Source: Kitasatospora sp. CB01950
GTDB lineage: Bacteria; Actinomycetota; Actinomycetes; Streptomycetales; Streptomycetaceae
Direction of reading: 5' to 3'
NCBI RefSeq assembly: GCF_001905465.1
Contig: NZ_LISX01000020.1
Location: forward strand, 38,539-102,538
DNA length: 64,000 bases
Position 1 is the first letter of the stretch. Every line of letters begins with the position of its first letter. The notes under the pieces were generated by a model. That model was not told the DNA's origin and ran no database searches. It worked only from the letters and a program-made list of their open reading frames with translations. A program made the translations under genes and the position numbers. Positions 33,444 to 41,806 of this stretch are shown piece by piece.

Positions 33444-34067
33444 TCACTTCGCGGGCGGGACGCTCTCGCCCGCGGCCCGGGCCGCTTCGCGGGCGGCCTG
33501 TTCGAGGCGGGCACGGTGGGCGGGCCACCAGTCGGGGGCGACGTCGGGGAGGACCGGGTCGTCGGGGCGCAGGCCGGTGGCGCCGTCGAGGAGTTCGCGG
33601 ACCACGTCGAGCTGGCCCGCGTGGCGGTGGGTCTCGGCGACCATGTGGAGGAGGATCCGGCCCAGGCCGAGGTGCAGACGCGGAGGCCAGGGGACCTGGC
33701 CGAGGGCGTCCAGGGGGAGGGCGTCGATCGTCTCGTCCGCGTGGGCCCAGACGCGGCGGTACTCGGCGACCAGAATCTCGCGGCTCTCGTCCGGGCGGGC
33801 CCACAGGTCGGCGTTGGGCTCGTCGGCGGTGCCCGCGACCCACAGGCCCGGGGCGTTCTCGAAGGGGCGGCCGAAGGTCTCGCCGAAGTAGACGGCCTCG
33901 GCGCCCGTCAGATGCTTCACCACGCCGAGAAGATTGGTGCCGGACGGGGTCATCGGGCGGCGGACGTCGTACTCGGAGAGGCCTTCGAGCTTCCACAGGA
34001 CCGCTTCCCGGGCATCCTGCAGATAGAGCTTCAAGTCGCGCTTGTGGTCGTCGAGTTGGTTCGTCAT
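33444..34067 (-). CDS. DinB-family (DUF664) protein
   Basis: This 207-aa protein has the four-helix DinB fold with three metal-ligand histidines: the first in GVVKHLTGAEAVYFGETFG, the others in LHMVAETHRHAGQLDVVRELLDG. This is the pattern of actinomycete DUF664 proteins, thought to be thiol (mycothiol or bacillithiol) transferases. The ATG start at 34067 and the length are normal. It is divergent from a small deaminase at 34140. Confidence 0.85.
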   Translation of the reverse strand: MTNQLDDHKRDLKLYLQDAREAVLWKLEGLSEYDVRRPMTPSGTNLLGVVKHLTGAEAVYFGETFGRPFENAPGLWVAGTADEPNADLWARPDESREILVAEYRRVWAHADETIDALPLDALGQVPWPPRLHLGLGRILLHMVAETHRHAGQLDVVRELLDGATGLRPDDPVLPDVAPDWWPAHRARLEQAAREAARAAGESVPPAK

Positions 34068-34139
34068 GGGGTGAAGTGTGGCCCAGGACCTGCGAAAACG
34101 CGCAGATTTTCCGCGCCCCCGGCGGATAGGCTGCCGCGC

Positions 34140-34571
34140 ATGGCTGTTGATCAGGAACTTGTGGACGCGGCAATCGAGTTGACCCGCCGACGGTTTCCCG
34201 GACAGGAGTGGGCCGGGGCGGCGGCGCTGCGCTTGGACGACGGGACGGTGCTGACGAGCACGGCGCCCGAGCCGCCGAACAACGCGGTGCGGCTCTGCCA
34301 CGAGACCGGGGCGATCTGCGAGGCGTTCAAGCAGGGGCGGCGGGTGGTGGCGTCCGTGTGCGTCACCGCGGCCGACGAGGGACGGGGCCACTGGGTGCTC
34401 GCGCCGTGCGGGGTCTGCCAGGAGCGGCTGTTCGCGTACGGGCCGGACGTCGAGGTCGGGGTGCCGGTCCCGGAGGACCCGACGCGGTGGCGGACGCTGC
34501 GCCTGAGGGACGTCCAACCGCACTGGTTCGCGCGAGTGTTCCCCGACGAGACGTGGCCGTACGAGGAGTAG
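34140..34571 (+). CDS. Cytidine deaminase-like zinc enzyme
   Basis: This 143-aa protein matches the short cytidine/blasticidin-S deaminase fold. The zinc motifs are LCHETGAICEA (Cys and catalytic Glu) and PCGVCQE (two Cys). The usual CAE is CHE here. The small size and tetrameric fold pattern fit nucleoside or nucleoside-antibiotic deaminases. The substrate cannot be told. It is convergent with the acylphosphatase gene, 5 nt apart. Confidence 0.82.
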   Translation: MAVDQELVDAAIELTRRRFPGQEWAGAAALRLDDGTVLTSTAPEPPNNAVRLCHETGAICEAFKQGRRVVASVCVTAADEGRGHWVLAPCGVCQERLFAYGPDVEVGVPVPEDPTRWRTLRLRDVQPHWFARVFPDETWPYEE

Positions 34572-34576
34572 CGGCC

Positions 34577-34846
34577 TCAGTCGGTGATGGCGAAGACGAG
34601 CAGGCCCTCCAGGGGCTCGGGGACCACCTCGACGCCGTCGACCACCGCCCGGGACGGGCCGCGGCGCATCCACGCCACCATCTGCTCCACCGGGCCGTCG
34701 TCGCCCTCGAAGACGGCCTCCACCCGCCCGTCCGGCAGGTTGCGCACCCAGCCGACCACGCCCGCGTCCGCCGCCGCGCGCCGGCAGGAGTCGCGGAAGA
34801 AGACGCCCTGCACCGTGCCCGAGACCAGTACCCGCCGCCGGATCAC
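34577..34846 (-). CDS. Acylphosphatase
   Basis: This 89-aa protein is the normal length for acylphosphatases, which hydrolyse carboxyl-phosphate bonds. It has the signature VSGTVQGVFFRDSCRR, with the catalytic Arg in GVFFR, and GWVRNLPDGRVEAVFEG, with the catalytic Asn in VRN. I chose the GTG at 34846 because GAGG lies 8 nt upstream; the longer frame upstream has no family similarity. Confidence 0.88.
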   Translation of the reverse strand: MIRRRVLVSGTVQGVFFRDSCRRAAADAGVVGWVRNLPDGRVEAVFEGDDGPVEQMVAWMRRGPSRAVVDGVEVVPEPLEGLLVFAITD

Positions 34847-34931
34847 CCGCGCCCACCTCGCCCCGCTCGCCACTGCCACTGCCCGCAAGGTATATCGCAG
34901 GCGGGACGGCGCGGGGCGGTAGGCACGACCG

Positions 34932-36188
34932 TCAGTCGGCGACCGCCGCGGCCCGCGGGACGGCCGCGGCGGGCCCACGGTCGTCGATCGAGCGGCTGAA
35001 CGGACGCCAGGCGAAGGCCGTCAGCGCCGCCATCACCACCGCCGAGAACCAGAACGGACCGGTCAGGCCGAACGCACGGGCCAGCGGGCCGCCGATCAGC
35101 GCGCCGAGAGCCGAACCGCCCACCGCCAGCGCCATGAAGACGCTCATCACCCGGCCGTACAGCTCACTCGGCACCGCCCGCTGCACCAGCGTCCGGTCCA
35201 CGCCCATCCACACCGCGCCGTGCACGCCGAACATCGCCAGCACCGCGCCCGCCACCCACGCCGAATCCGCCAACGCCAGGCCGACATGCGTCAGCGTCTC
35301 CAGCACCAGGCCCACCCGCAGCAGCACCGAGGACGAGAACCGGGCCTGAAGACGCGGCGCCACCGCCGCGCCCACCAGGCCGCCCACCGCGCCCGACGAC
35401 ATCAGCACGCCGTAGCCGAAACCCGACAGGCCCAGGTGCTCACGGGCGTACAGCACCATGACGGAGAACCCGGCGATCAGCGTCACGTTCATCAGGCACA
35501 GCGCCAGCGTCAGCGTCCGCACCGCCGGCTGCCCCCACAGCCAGCGCGCCCCCTCGGTGAACTGACGGCGCATCGGCGGCCGGGCCGCGGTCCGGGGCTC
35601 CGGCTCGTCGCGCGGCAGCAGGCGCAGCGTCGACAGCAGGGCGGCCGCGCCGGCGAAACTCGCCGCATCGACGGCCATCGGCAGCCCGGCCGCCACCCCG
35701 AACAGGGCCGCGCCCAGCGGCGGGCCGCACAGCTTGTTGAGCACCGAATACGCGCCGAAGATACGGGAGTTGGCGCTCGGCAGCTGCTCGGACGGCACGA
35801 CGGCGGGCACCAGCGCGGAGGACGCGTTGTCGCCGAGCGCGGCGCAACTGCCCAGCAGCAGGCCGATCGCGTAGATCAGCGGCAGCGAGGCCGCGCCCGC
35901 GAAGACCGCCAGCGCCAGCACCGCCGTCAGCGCGGCCCGGGCCGCGTTCATCGCCACCGTCAGCCGCCGCCGGTCCACCCGGTCCACCAGCACCCCGCTG
36001 ACGGGGGCCAGCACCAGCCACGGCAGCTGCTGGACGAACACCGACAGGCCGACCAGCACCGGATCCCTGGTCAGCGACGTCACCAGCAGCGGCGCCGCCG
36101 CCGCGACGATCCCGTCCCCGAGCGTCGACACCGCCGAAGCCGACCACAGCACCCCGAACGCCCGACCCAGCCCACCGGACCGTTTCAT
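34932..36188 (-). CDS. MFS transporter, MFS_3 exporter type
   Basis: This 418-aa protein has 12 helices with FGVLWSASAVSTLGDGIVAAAAPLL at the start, the pattern of enterobactin-exporter-like MFS proteins. The motif A loop is GVLVDRVDRRRL. Loops are basic on the cytoplasmic side. ATG 36188 was preferred over GTG 36203; neither has a strong ribosome binding site. It appears to be a single-gene unit; no regulator lies beside it. Confidence 0.85.
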   Translation of the reverse strand: MKRSGGLGRAFGVLWSASAVSTLGDGIVAAAAPLLVTSLTRDPVLVGLSVFVQQLPWLVLAPVSGVLVDRVDRRRLTVAMNAARAALTAVLALAVFAGAASLPLIYAIGLLLGSCAALGDNASSALVPAVVPSEQLPSANSRIFGAYSVLNKLCGPPLGAALFGVAAGLPMAVDAASFAGAAALLSTLRLLPRDEPEPRTAARPPMRRQFTEGARWLWGQPAVRTLTLALCLMNVTLIAGFSVMVLYAREHLGLSGFGYGVLMSSGAVGGLVGAAVAPRLQARFSSSVLLRVGLVLETLTHVGLALADSAWVAGAVLAMFGVHGAVWMGVDRTLVQRAVPSELYGRVMSVFMALAVGGSALGALIGGPLARAFGLTGPFWFSAVVMAALTAFAWRPFSRSIDDRGPAAAVPRAAAVAD

Positions 36189-36293
36189 CTTGTTCCGCCC
36201 CACGCCGCACCGGTTTTTCGCAAAGCCCCGACGTTAGCCACCGGGTGGTGCTGCCCGCACCCGATTTACCGCCCGGACGGGCAGCGGTGGTCG

Positions 36294-36345
36294 GCACGAC
36301 GAAGCCCCGGGACCGTCCTGGCGAGGTCCCGGGGCTTCGTCGTGC
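36294..36345 (-). terminator. Strong hairpin terminator after the MarR gene
   Basis: A perfect 21-bp inverted repeat (36294-36314 with 36325-36345) has a 10-nt loop. It lies just after the stop of the minus-strand MarR gene. It is the longest perfect hairpin in the window. Confidence 0.8.
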
Positions 36346-36362
36346 TCGGTCAGCGTGCTCGG

Positions 36363-36848
36363 TCAGTGCGTGGCGGCGGGCTCGGGGAGCCGTCGCGACA
36401 GGTTCATCTCCTCGACGGTGGCGACCAGCGGGGCCAGCTCGGGGTTCTTGGCGGCCTCGTCCAGTGCCTCCCGGAGGGCGGCCTCGTTGGTCGGCCTGGC
36501 CGCTTCCAGCAGCTCAAGGCCGGGCCCGGTCACGTCGGTGTAGATGCCGCGGCGGTCGGTCGCGCAGAGGTAGCGCGAGAGCAGGCCGCGGTCCTCCAGG
36601 CGCGTGACGAGGCGGGTGGTGGCGCTCTGGCTGAGCACCACCGCGTCGGCGACCTGCTTCATCTGCAGGTGCCCGCCCTCGCCGTCGTGCTGGCGGCTGA
36701 GCACGTCGAGCAGCGAGTACTCGCGGACGCTGAGGTCGTGCTCGGCCTGGAGGGTGCGCTCGATGTGCGCCTCGATCCGGCCGGCCAGGAGGTGGAGGGC
36801 GGCCCAGCCGTTGGCGAGGGCGGTCAGCGCGGGGTCCGTGGCAGTCAT
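36363..36848 (-). CDS. MarR family regulator of the redox operon
   Basis: This 161-aa protein has the MarR order of elements: helices with HIERTLQAEHDLSVREYSLLDVL, the recognition helix in KQVADAVVLSQSATTRLVTRLEDRGLL and a wing with CATDRRGIYTDVT. One cysteine (LCATDRR) sits at the tip of the wing. It is divergent from the MFS-led operon at 37021, which it probably controls. Streptomycetes often pair such MarR proteins with DHA1 pumps and oxidoreductases. Confidence 0.88.
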   Translation of the reverse strand: MTATDPALTALANGWAALHLLAGRIEAHIERTLQAEHDLSVREYSLLDVLSRQHDGEGGHLQMKQVADAVVLSQSATTRLVTRLEDRGLLSRYLCATDRRGIYTDVTGPGLELLEAARPTNEAALREALDEAAKNPELAPLVATVEEMNLSRRLPEPAATH

Positions 36849-36907
36849 GGGCGCGGCTCTCCTTCCAGGTGCATGCCCCCAGGGTAAGCCCCTCCACGTA
36901 TTACCGG

Positions 36908-36974
36908 CCATCGCCCACCATTGGCGATGGGCGAATGCCCGCATTTGCGTGTTGCCCGCGTCTGCAACTATTGT
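36908..36974. promoter_or_regulatory. Divergent control region with inverted repeat and promoter
   Basis: CCATCGCC (36908-36915) and GGCGATGG (36923-36930) form an inverted repeat. TTGCGT (36945-36950) and TATTGT (36969-36974) with 18 nt between could be the promoter of the MFS-led operon. A second small inverted pair GTTGC/GCAAC overlaps it. Confidence 0.4.
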
Positions 36975-37020
36975 CGGAGCATGTAAGGCGCAACAGCAAT
37001 CGTATGGAGGGCGGCACACC

Positions 37021-38214
37021 ATGCCTCTCGCGCTCCTGGCCCTGGCCATCGGGGCCTTCGGGATCGGCACCACCGAGTTCGTGGTCATGGGCCTGCTGCC
37101 CGAGATCGCCGGCGACTACGGGGTGTCCATCCCGTCCGCCGGACTCCTGGTCACCGGCTACGCGATCGGCGTCGTCATCGGCGCCCCGCTGATGACGGTG
37201 CTCGGCACCCGAATCAGCCGCAAGAAGATGCTCATGATCCTGATGGGCCTGTTCGTGGTGGGGAACCTGCTCTCCGCCGTCGCGCCGACCATGGGCGTGA
37301 TGCTCGCCGGCCGCATCGTGGCCTCGCTGGCCCACGGCGCGTTCTTCGGCATCGGGTCGGTGGTCGCCGCCGAACTGGTGGCCCCCGAGAAGAAGGCCGG
37401 CGCCATCGCCACGATGTTCACCGGCCTCACCATCGCCAACATCGTCGGCGTTCCGCTGGGCACCTTCATCGGCCAGGCCGTCGGCTGGCGGGTCACCTTC
37501 GCCGTCGTCGCCGGGCTCGGCGTGGTCGGACTGCTCGGCATCGCCAAGCTCGTCCCCGCCCTGCCCCGCCCCGAAGGCGCCCACCTGCGCCGCGAGCTCA
37601 AGGCGTTCCGCAACCCCCAGGTCCTGCTCGCCATGGCGATGACCGTCCTCGGCTTCGGCGGCGTGTTCGCGGCGATCACCTACATCGCCCCGATGATGAC
37701 CAACGTCGCCGGGTACTCCGACGGGGCCGTCACCTGGCTGCTGGTCCTGTTCGGCGTCGGGATGTTCCTCGGCAACCTGCTCGGCGGCCGGTTCGCCGAC
37801 CGCAAGCTGATGCCGATGCTCTACACCTCCCTCGGCGGACTCGCCGTCGTCCTGGCCCTGTTCACCCTCACCGCCCACAACAAGATCCTCGCCGCGGTGA
37901 CCGTCATGCTCGTCGGGGCGCTCGGCTTCGCCACCGTCCCGCCGCTCCAGAAGCGGGTCCTCGACCAGGCGCACGGTGCGCCGACGCTGGCCTCGGCCGT
38001 CAACATCGGAGCATTCAACCTGGGCAACGCGCTCGCCGCGTGGCTCGGCGGCCAGGTCATCGCCGCGGGTCTCGGCTACACCGCCCCGAACTGGGTCGGC
38101 GCGCTGCTCGCCGGGGCCGCCCTCCTGCTCGCCGTTTGGTCCGCCGTCCTGGAGCGCCGCACCCCCGTACCGGAGGGCGCCGTGACCGCCGCCCCCGTCC
38201 CCGTCCACCACTGA
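37021..38214 (+). CDS. MFS transporter, DHA1/AraJ type, first gene of the redox operon
   Basis: This 397-aa protein has 12 helices. The N-terminal LALAIGAFGIGTTEFVVMGLLPEIAGDYGVSIPSAG is typical of AraJ/Bcr-type exporters in actinomycetes. A near-identical N-terminal pattern occurs in the paralogue at 40466. GGAGGG precedes the ATG. Three further genes (HbpS/GlcG-like, SnoaL-like, aldo/keto reductase) follow on the same strand with short gaps, so this pump and the enzymes likely answer to one signal through the divergent MarR. Confidence 0.9.
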   Translation: MPLALLALAIGAFGIGTTEFVVMGLLPEIAGDYGVSIPSAGLLVTGYAIGVVIGAPLMTVLGTRISRKKMLMILMGLFVVGNLLSAVAPTMGVMLAGRIVASLAHGAFFGIGSVVAAELVAPEKKAGAIATMFTGLTIANIVGVPLGTFIGQAVGWRVTFAVVAGLGVVGLLGIAKLVPALPRPEGAHLRRELKAFRNPQVLLAMAMTVLGFGGVFAAITYIAPMMTNVAGYSDGAVTWLLVLFGVGMFLGNLLGGRFADRKLMPMLYTSLGGLAVVLALFTLTAHNKILAAVTVMLVGALGFATVPPLQKRVLDQAHGAPTLASAVNIGAFNLGNALAAWLGGQVIAAGLGYTAPNWVGALLAGAALLLAVWSAVLERRTPVPEGAVTAAPVPVHH

Positions 38215-38252
38215 CCGACCCTCTCCCGTTCCTTCCAGGAGAAAGCACCGCC

Positions 38253-38660
38253 ATGAGCACCACCCTCACCCCGCTGACCACCGTCGACGCCGAGACCCTG
38301 GTCGCCGCCGCCCGCACCGCCGCCGAGGCGGTCGGGGTCGCGGTCGGCGTCACCGTCCTGGACGCGGGCGGCCACCTGCCGGCCTTCCGCCGCGACGACC
38401 GGGCCGTGCTGATCTCCGGCGAGACCAGCACCCGCAAGGCCTGCGCCGCGCTCCAGCTGAACGCCCCGACCGCCGACCTGGTCGACCTCGTCAAGCCGGA
38501 CGGCCCGTTCCACAGCCTGACCACCGCGCTCGACCGGCCGCTGCTGTTCATCGCCGGCGGCGTCCCGGTGCACCGCGACGGCAAGCTCGTCGGCGTCGGC
38601 GGCGGCGCCCCCGCACAGGACCACTCCTTCGCCGCCGCCGCGCTGACGGCACTCGGCTGA
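38253..38660 (+). CDS. GlcG/HbpS-like heme-degrading-family protein
   Basis: This 135-aa single-domain protein has the GlcG/HbpS fold: TLVAAARTAAEAVGVAVGVTVLDAGGHLPAFRRDDRA at the start and FIAGGVPVHRDGKLVGVGGGAPAQDHS near the end. HbpS homologues bind heme and sense oxidative stress, but no signal peptide is present here, so it acts in the cytoplasm. AGGAGAAAG precedes the ATG. It is the second gene of the operon. Confidence 0.85.
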   Translation: MSTTLTPLTTVDAETLVAAARTAAEAVGVAVGVTVLDAGGHLPAFRRDDRAVLISGETSTRKACAALQLNAPTADLVDLVKPDGPFHSLTTALDRPLLFIAGGVPVHRDGKLVGVGGGAPAQDHSFAAAALTALG

Positions 38661-38673
38661 CGGCACTCGACCG

Positions 38674-39021
38674 GTGACCGCCCGCACCCCGCAGGAGGTC
38701 TTCGCCGAACACGGCCGGCGCCTCGCCACCGGCGACCTCGACCTGATCGCCGGGAGCTACGCCGAGGACGCCGTCCTCATCACCCCCGAGGGCGCGTTCC
38801 GCGGCCACGCCGGGGTCCGGCGGGTCCGCGGCCGCCTCCTGGCCGATCTCCCGGACGCCGACCGGCAGTTGGACCCGCAGTTCGCCGACGACCTGCTGTT
38901 CCTCCGGTGGAGCGCCGCCACCGCCACCCGGCAGGCGACCGACGGAGTCGACACCTTCATCTTCCGCGCCGGCCCGATCCGCGCCCAGACCCTCAACTAC
39001 ACCCTCACCGAAAGGGCTTGA
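38674..39021 (+). CDS. SnoaL-like/NTF2-fold protein
   Basis: This 115-aa protein starts at a GTG 13 nt after the previous stop. It has the short NTF2-fold pattern VFAEHGRRLATGDLDLIAGSYAEDAVLI, then FRGHAGVRRV, ending with paired strands (DTFIFRAGPIRAQTLNYTL). It is the third gene of the operon and ends 4 nt before the aldo/keto reductase. The ligand or activity is unknown. Confidence 0.78.
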   Translation: MTARTPQEVFAEHGRRLATGDLDLIAGSYAEDAVLITPEGAFRGHAGVRRVRGRLLADLPDADRQLDPQFADDLLFLRWSAATATRQATDGVDTFIFRAGPIRAQTLNYTLTERA

Positions 39022-39025
39022 TCCC

Positions 39026-39853
39026 ATGACCGTCCCCACCGTCACCCTCAACAACGGCGTCGAGATGCCGCAGCTCGGCTTCGGCGTCTTCCAGGTCCCG
39101 GACGAGGAGACCACCGCCGCCGTCGCCACCGCCCTGGAGTCCGGCTACCGCAGCATCGACACCGCCGCGATCTACGGCAACGAGCGCGGCGTCGGCAAGG
39201 CGCTGGCCGCGTCCGGGCTGCCGCGCGAGGAACTGTTCGTCACCACCAAGCTGTGGAACGCCGACCAGGGCTACGACGCCACGCTGCGGGCCTTCGACGC
39301 CGGCCTCGACAAGCTCGGCCTGGAGACCGTCGACCTGTACCTGATCCACTGGCCCACCCCGGCCCGCGACCTGTACCTCGACTCCTGGCGGGCCGTCGAG
39401 CGCCTCGCCGCCGACGGCCGGATCCGTGCCGCGGGCGTCTCCAACTTCCAGCCCGCGCACCTGACCCGGCTGATCGAGAACGGCGGCCTGGTGCCCGCCG
39501 TCAACCAGGTCGAGCTGCACCCGGGCCTCCAGCAGGCCGAGCTGCGAAAGTTCCACGCCGCGCACGGCATCGCCACCGAGGCCTGGAGCCCGCTCGCCCA
39601 GGGCGCCGTGCTGGGCGACCCGGCGATCACCGCGATCGCCGAGCGCACCGGCAAGTCCCCCGCCCAGGTGGTGCTGCGCTGGCACCTCCAGCTCGGCAAC
39701 CTGGTGATCCCGAAGTCCGTCACACCGGCCCGGATCCGGCAGAACCTCGACGTCTTCGACTTCACCCTCACCGACGACGAGATGACCGCCATCGCCGCCA
39801 CCGACCGAGGCCTGCGCACCGGCCCGAACCCGGACGAGTTCAACGCCGCCTGA
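39026..39853 (+). CDS. Aldo/keto reductase
   Basis: This 275-aa protein is of normal length for the NADPH-dependent AKR family (2,5-diketo-gluconate reductase type). It shows MPQLGFGVFQVP, the catalytic Asp and Tyr in SIDTAAIYGNE, the Lys in VTTKLWNADQG, the His in LYLIHWPTP, and the NADPH-binding VIPKSVTPARIRQNLD. It is the last gene of the MarR-controlled operon and probably reduces an aldehyde or quinone. Confidence 0.92.
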   Translation: MTVPTVTLNNGVEMPQLGFGVFQVPDEETTAAVATALESGYRSIDTAAIYGNERGVGKALAASGLPREELFVTTKLWNADQGYDATLRAFDAGLDKLGLETVDLYLIHWPTPARDLYLDSWRAVERLAADGRIRAAGVSNFQPAHLTRLIENGGLVPAVNQVELHPGLQQAELRKFHAAHGIATEAWSPLAQGAVLGDPAITAIAERTGKSPAQVVLRWHLQLGNLVIPKSVTPARIRQNLDVFDFTLTDDEMTAIAATDRGLRTGPNPDEFNAA

Positions 39854-39879
39854 CCGCCCCTCCTCCTGCAAGCCCGGGT

Positions 39880-40383
39880 GCGCCCCACGCGCCCGGGCTG
39901 ACGGCGTCGCGGTCGCGGCCGATGCGGGCCGCCGGGTCGGGGCGCCTGGCGAACTCGGCGTCGGTGGCGGCCTGTTCGCGCTCCAGGTCGGCGAAGGCGG
40001 CGGCCACGGCGGACTGCTCGGGCGGCACGCCCTCGAAGTCGCCGTCCGGGTCGCCGTACAGCTTCGCGGCCGGCTCGCCCGGCAGCGACCGGATCTGGAA
40101 CGAGGGCCTGCCCGACGACATCCCCGCCGTCGACGGGCACCGGCTGCTGGTGCTGGACCACCCGGCGTACCCGCACAGTTGGAACGCCGAGCGGTTCTTC
40201 CCGAGGCTCCCCGGCCGGGCCGAACTCGGCCGCGTGCTGCCCACCGACGAGGCCCGCGCCCGGTTCGCCCGTACCTGGTTCGCCGGGACCGCCATCGGGA
40301 GGGCACCGACACCGCGAGGACACCCGTCCGTCGCCGGACCGCCATCCGGACGGACCGGCGGGGGAGGCGGACGGGGCCGGTAG
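39880..40383. pseudogene. Mosaic of two gene fragments
   Basis: Between two complete genes lie two coding-like pieces with no start. On the minus strand at about 39880-40090, PGEPAAKLYGDPDGDFEGVP followed by FADLEREQAATDAEFARRPD resembles the middle of a DUF664/DinB protein. On the plus strand at about 40090-40383, LPDDIPAVDGHRLLVLDHPA, YPHSWNAERFFPRL and ARFARTWFAGTAIG is the end of an unidentified protein. The junction is near 40085. They look like remnants of a past rearrangement. Confidence 0.45.
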
Positions 40384-40396
40384 GATCGGTTAGCAC

Positions 40397-40410
40397 TGAC
40401 AACGTTGACA
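40397..40410. promoter_or_regulatory. Operator-like palindrome upstream of the second DHA1 pump
   Basis: TGACAACGTTGACA is a 12-of-14 palindrome centred on CAACGTTG, 55 nt before the pump's ATG. It resembles operators of LacI- or TetR-type regulators. The TTGACA inside it has no matching -10 box. Confidence 0.35.
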
Positions 40411-40465
40411 TTCCGTCGGTGCCGCTGCCCAGCCACCCCGCCGACCCCCGTTGTGGAGCACCCCC

Positions 40466-41710
40466 ATGCCCTTGGCGCTCGTCGCCCTCGCCATCACCGC
40501 GTTCGCCATCGGCACCACCGAGTTCGCGGCCATGGGACTGCTCCCGCAGATCGCGGACAGCCTCGACGTGTCCATCCCGCACGCCGGCTGGCTGATCTCC
40601 ATGTACGCGATCGGCGTGGTGATCGGCGCCCCGCTGCTCACCGTCGGCGCCGCCCGACTGCCCCGCAAGACCGTCCTGGTCGGCCTGGCCGCGCTGTTCA
40701 CCGCCGGCAACCTGCTGTGCGCGGTCGCCCCGAACTTCGGCTTCCTCGCCGCCGCCCGGCTGATCGCCGGACTCCCGCACGGCGCGTTCTTCGGCGCGGG
40801 CGCCGTCGCCGCCGCCGAACTCGTCGCCCCCCATCTGCGGGCCCGCGCCGTCTCGGTGATGTTCTCCGGCCTCACCGTCGCCAACATCCTCGGCGTCCCT
40901 GTCGCCACCCTGCTCGGGCAGCACCTCGGCTGGCGCGCCGCGATGCTCGTCGTGGTCGTGATCGGCCTGCTCGGCGCACTCGCCATCGCCCGCCTCGTCC
41001 CGCAGCTGCCCACCCACCCCGGCGGCGGAGTGCGCAACGAACTCGCCGCGTTCGGCAACCGGCAGCTCTGGTACGCGCTGGCCACCGTGGTGTTCGGCTG
41101 CGCCGGGCTGTTCGCCTGCTACAGCTACATCACCCCCGTCCTCACCGAGGTCGCCGGCTTCGCCGACTCCTCCGTCACCGTGATCCTCGCGCTGTTCGGC
41201 GTCGGCATGACCATCGGCAACGCCATCGGCGGGTACGCGGCCGACCGGGCGCTGCGGCCGTCGCTGTGCGCCTCGTTCCTCGCGATGTCCGGCGCGCTCG
41301 CGCTGTTCGCGGTCACCTCGCACGCCCGGTGGTCGGCCGCCCTGACGGTGGTGCTGATCGGCATGGCCGGGTTCGCGACCGTGCCCACCGTGCAGACGCT
41401 GGTGATCCAGAAGGCCCGCTCGGCGCCCACGCTGGCGTCCGCGACGGTGCAGGGCGCGTTCAACCTGGCCAACGCGCAGGGCGCGTTCTACGGCGGGCTG
41501 GCGCTCTCCTTCGGCTTCGGGTGGACCTCGCCCACGCTGGTCGGCGCGGGGCTGGCGTTCATCGGCTTCCTGATCGCGGCCGGGGCGTGGGCGGCGGACC
41601 GGAAGGCGCCGGTCGCGGTGGCGGACCGGGCGGTGGCGGGTGAGGCGATGGCGGGTGAGCCGGTGGCGGGTGAGCCGGTGGCGGACGAGTCGGCGGTGGC
41701 GGCACACTGA
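40466..41710 (+). CDS. MFS transporter, DHA1/AraJ type (paralogue)
   Basis: This 414-aa protein has 12 helices with the N-terminus LALVALAITAFAIGTTEFAAMGLLPQIADSLDVSIPHAG. It is a clear paralogue of the pump at 37021. The C-terminal cytoplasmic tail has short repeats (VAGEPVAGEPVADE) encoded by a tandem GTGGCGGGTGAGCCG repeat. GGAGC lies 7 nt before the chosen ATG; the earlier ATG at 40451 lacks a ribosome binding site. No regulator is adjacent. The substrate is unknown. Confidence 0.88.
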   Translation: MPLALVALAITAFAIGTTEFAAMGLLPQIADSLDVSIPHAGWLISMYAIGVVIGAPLLTVGAARLPRKTVLVGLAALFTAGNLLCAVAPNFGFLAAARLIAGLPHGAFFGAGAVAAAELVAPHLRARAVSVMFSGLTVANILGVPVATLLGQHLGWRAAMLVVVVIGLLGALAIARLVPQLPTHPGGGVRNELAAFGNRQLWYALATVVFGCAGLFACYSYITPVLTEVAGFADSSVTVILALFGVGMTIGNAIGGYAADRALRPSLCASFLAMSGALALFAVTSHARWSAALTVVLIGMAGFATVPTVQTLVIQKARSAPTLASATVQGAFNLANAQGAFYGGLALSFGFGWTSPTLVGAGLAFIGFLIAAGAWAADRKAPVAVADRAVAGEAMAGEPVAGEPVADESAVAAH

Positions 41711-41806
41711 CGGGTCCTCATGCGGGGACCGGGCTGACGGTATGATCACCGGATTTTCCGCGTCGGCGTGACGGGTCGCGCGGAACACCCTCCCGAGGAG
41801 CCCTCG

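Noticed and set aside
40405..40433. TTGACA as a -35 box for the second DHA1 pump
   Set aside because: The sequence 17 nt later is CCCAGC, not a -10 box. The motif is better read as part of a palindrome.
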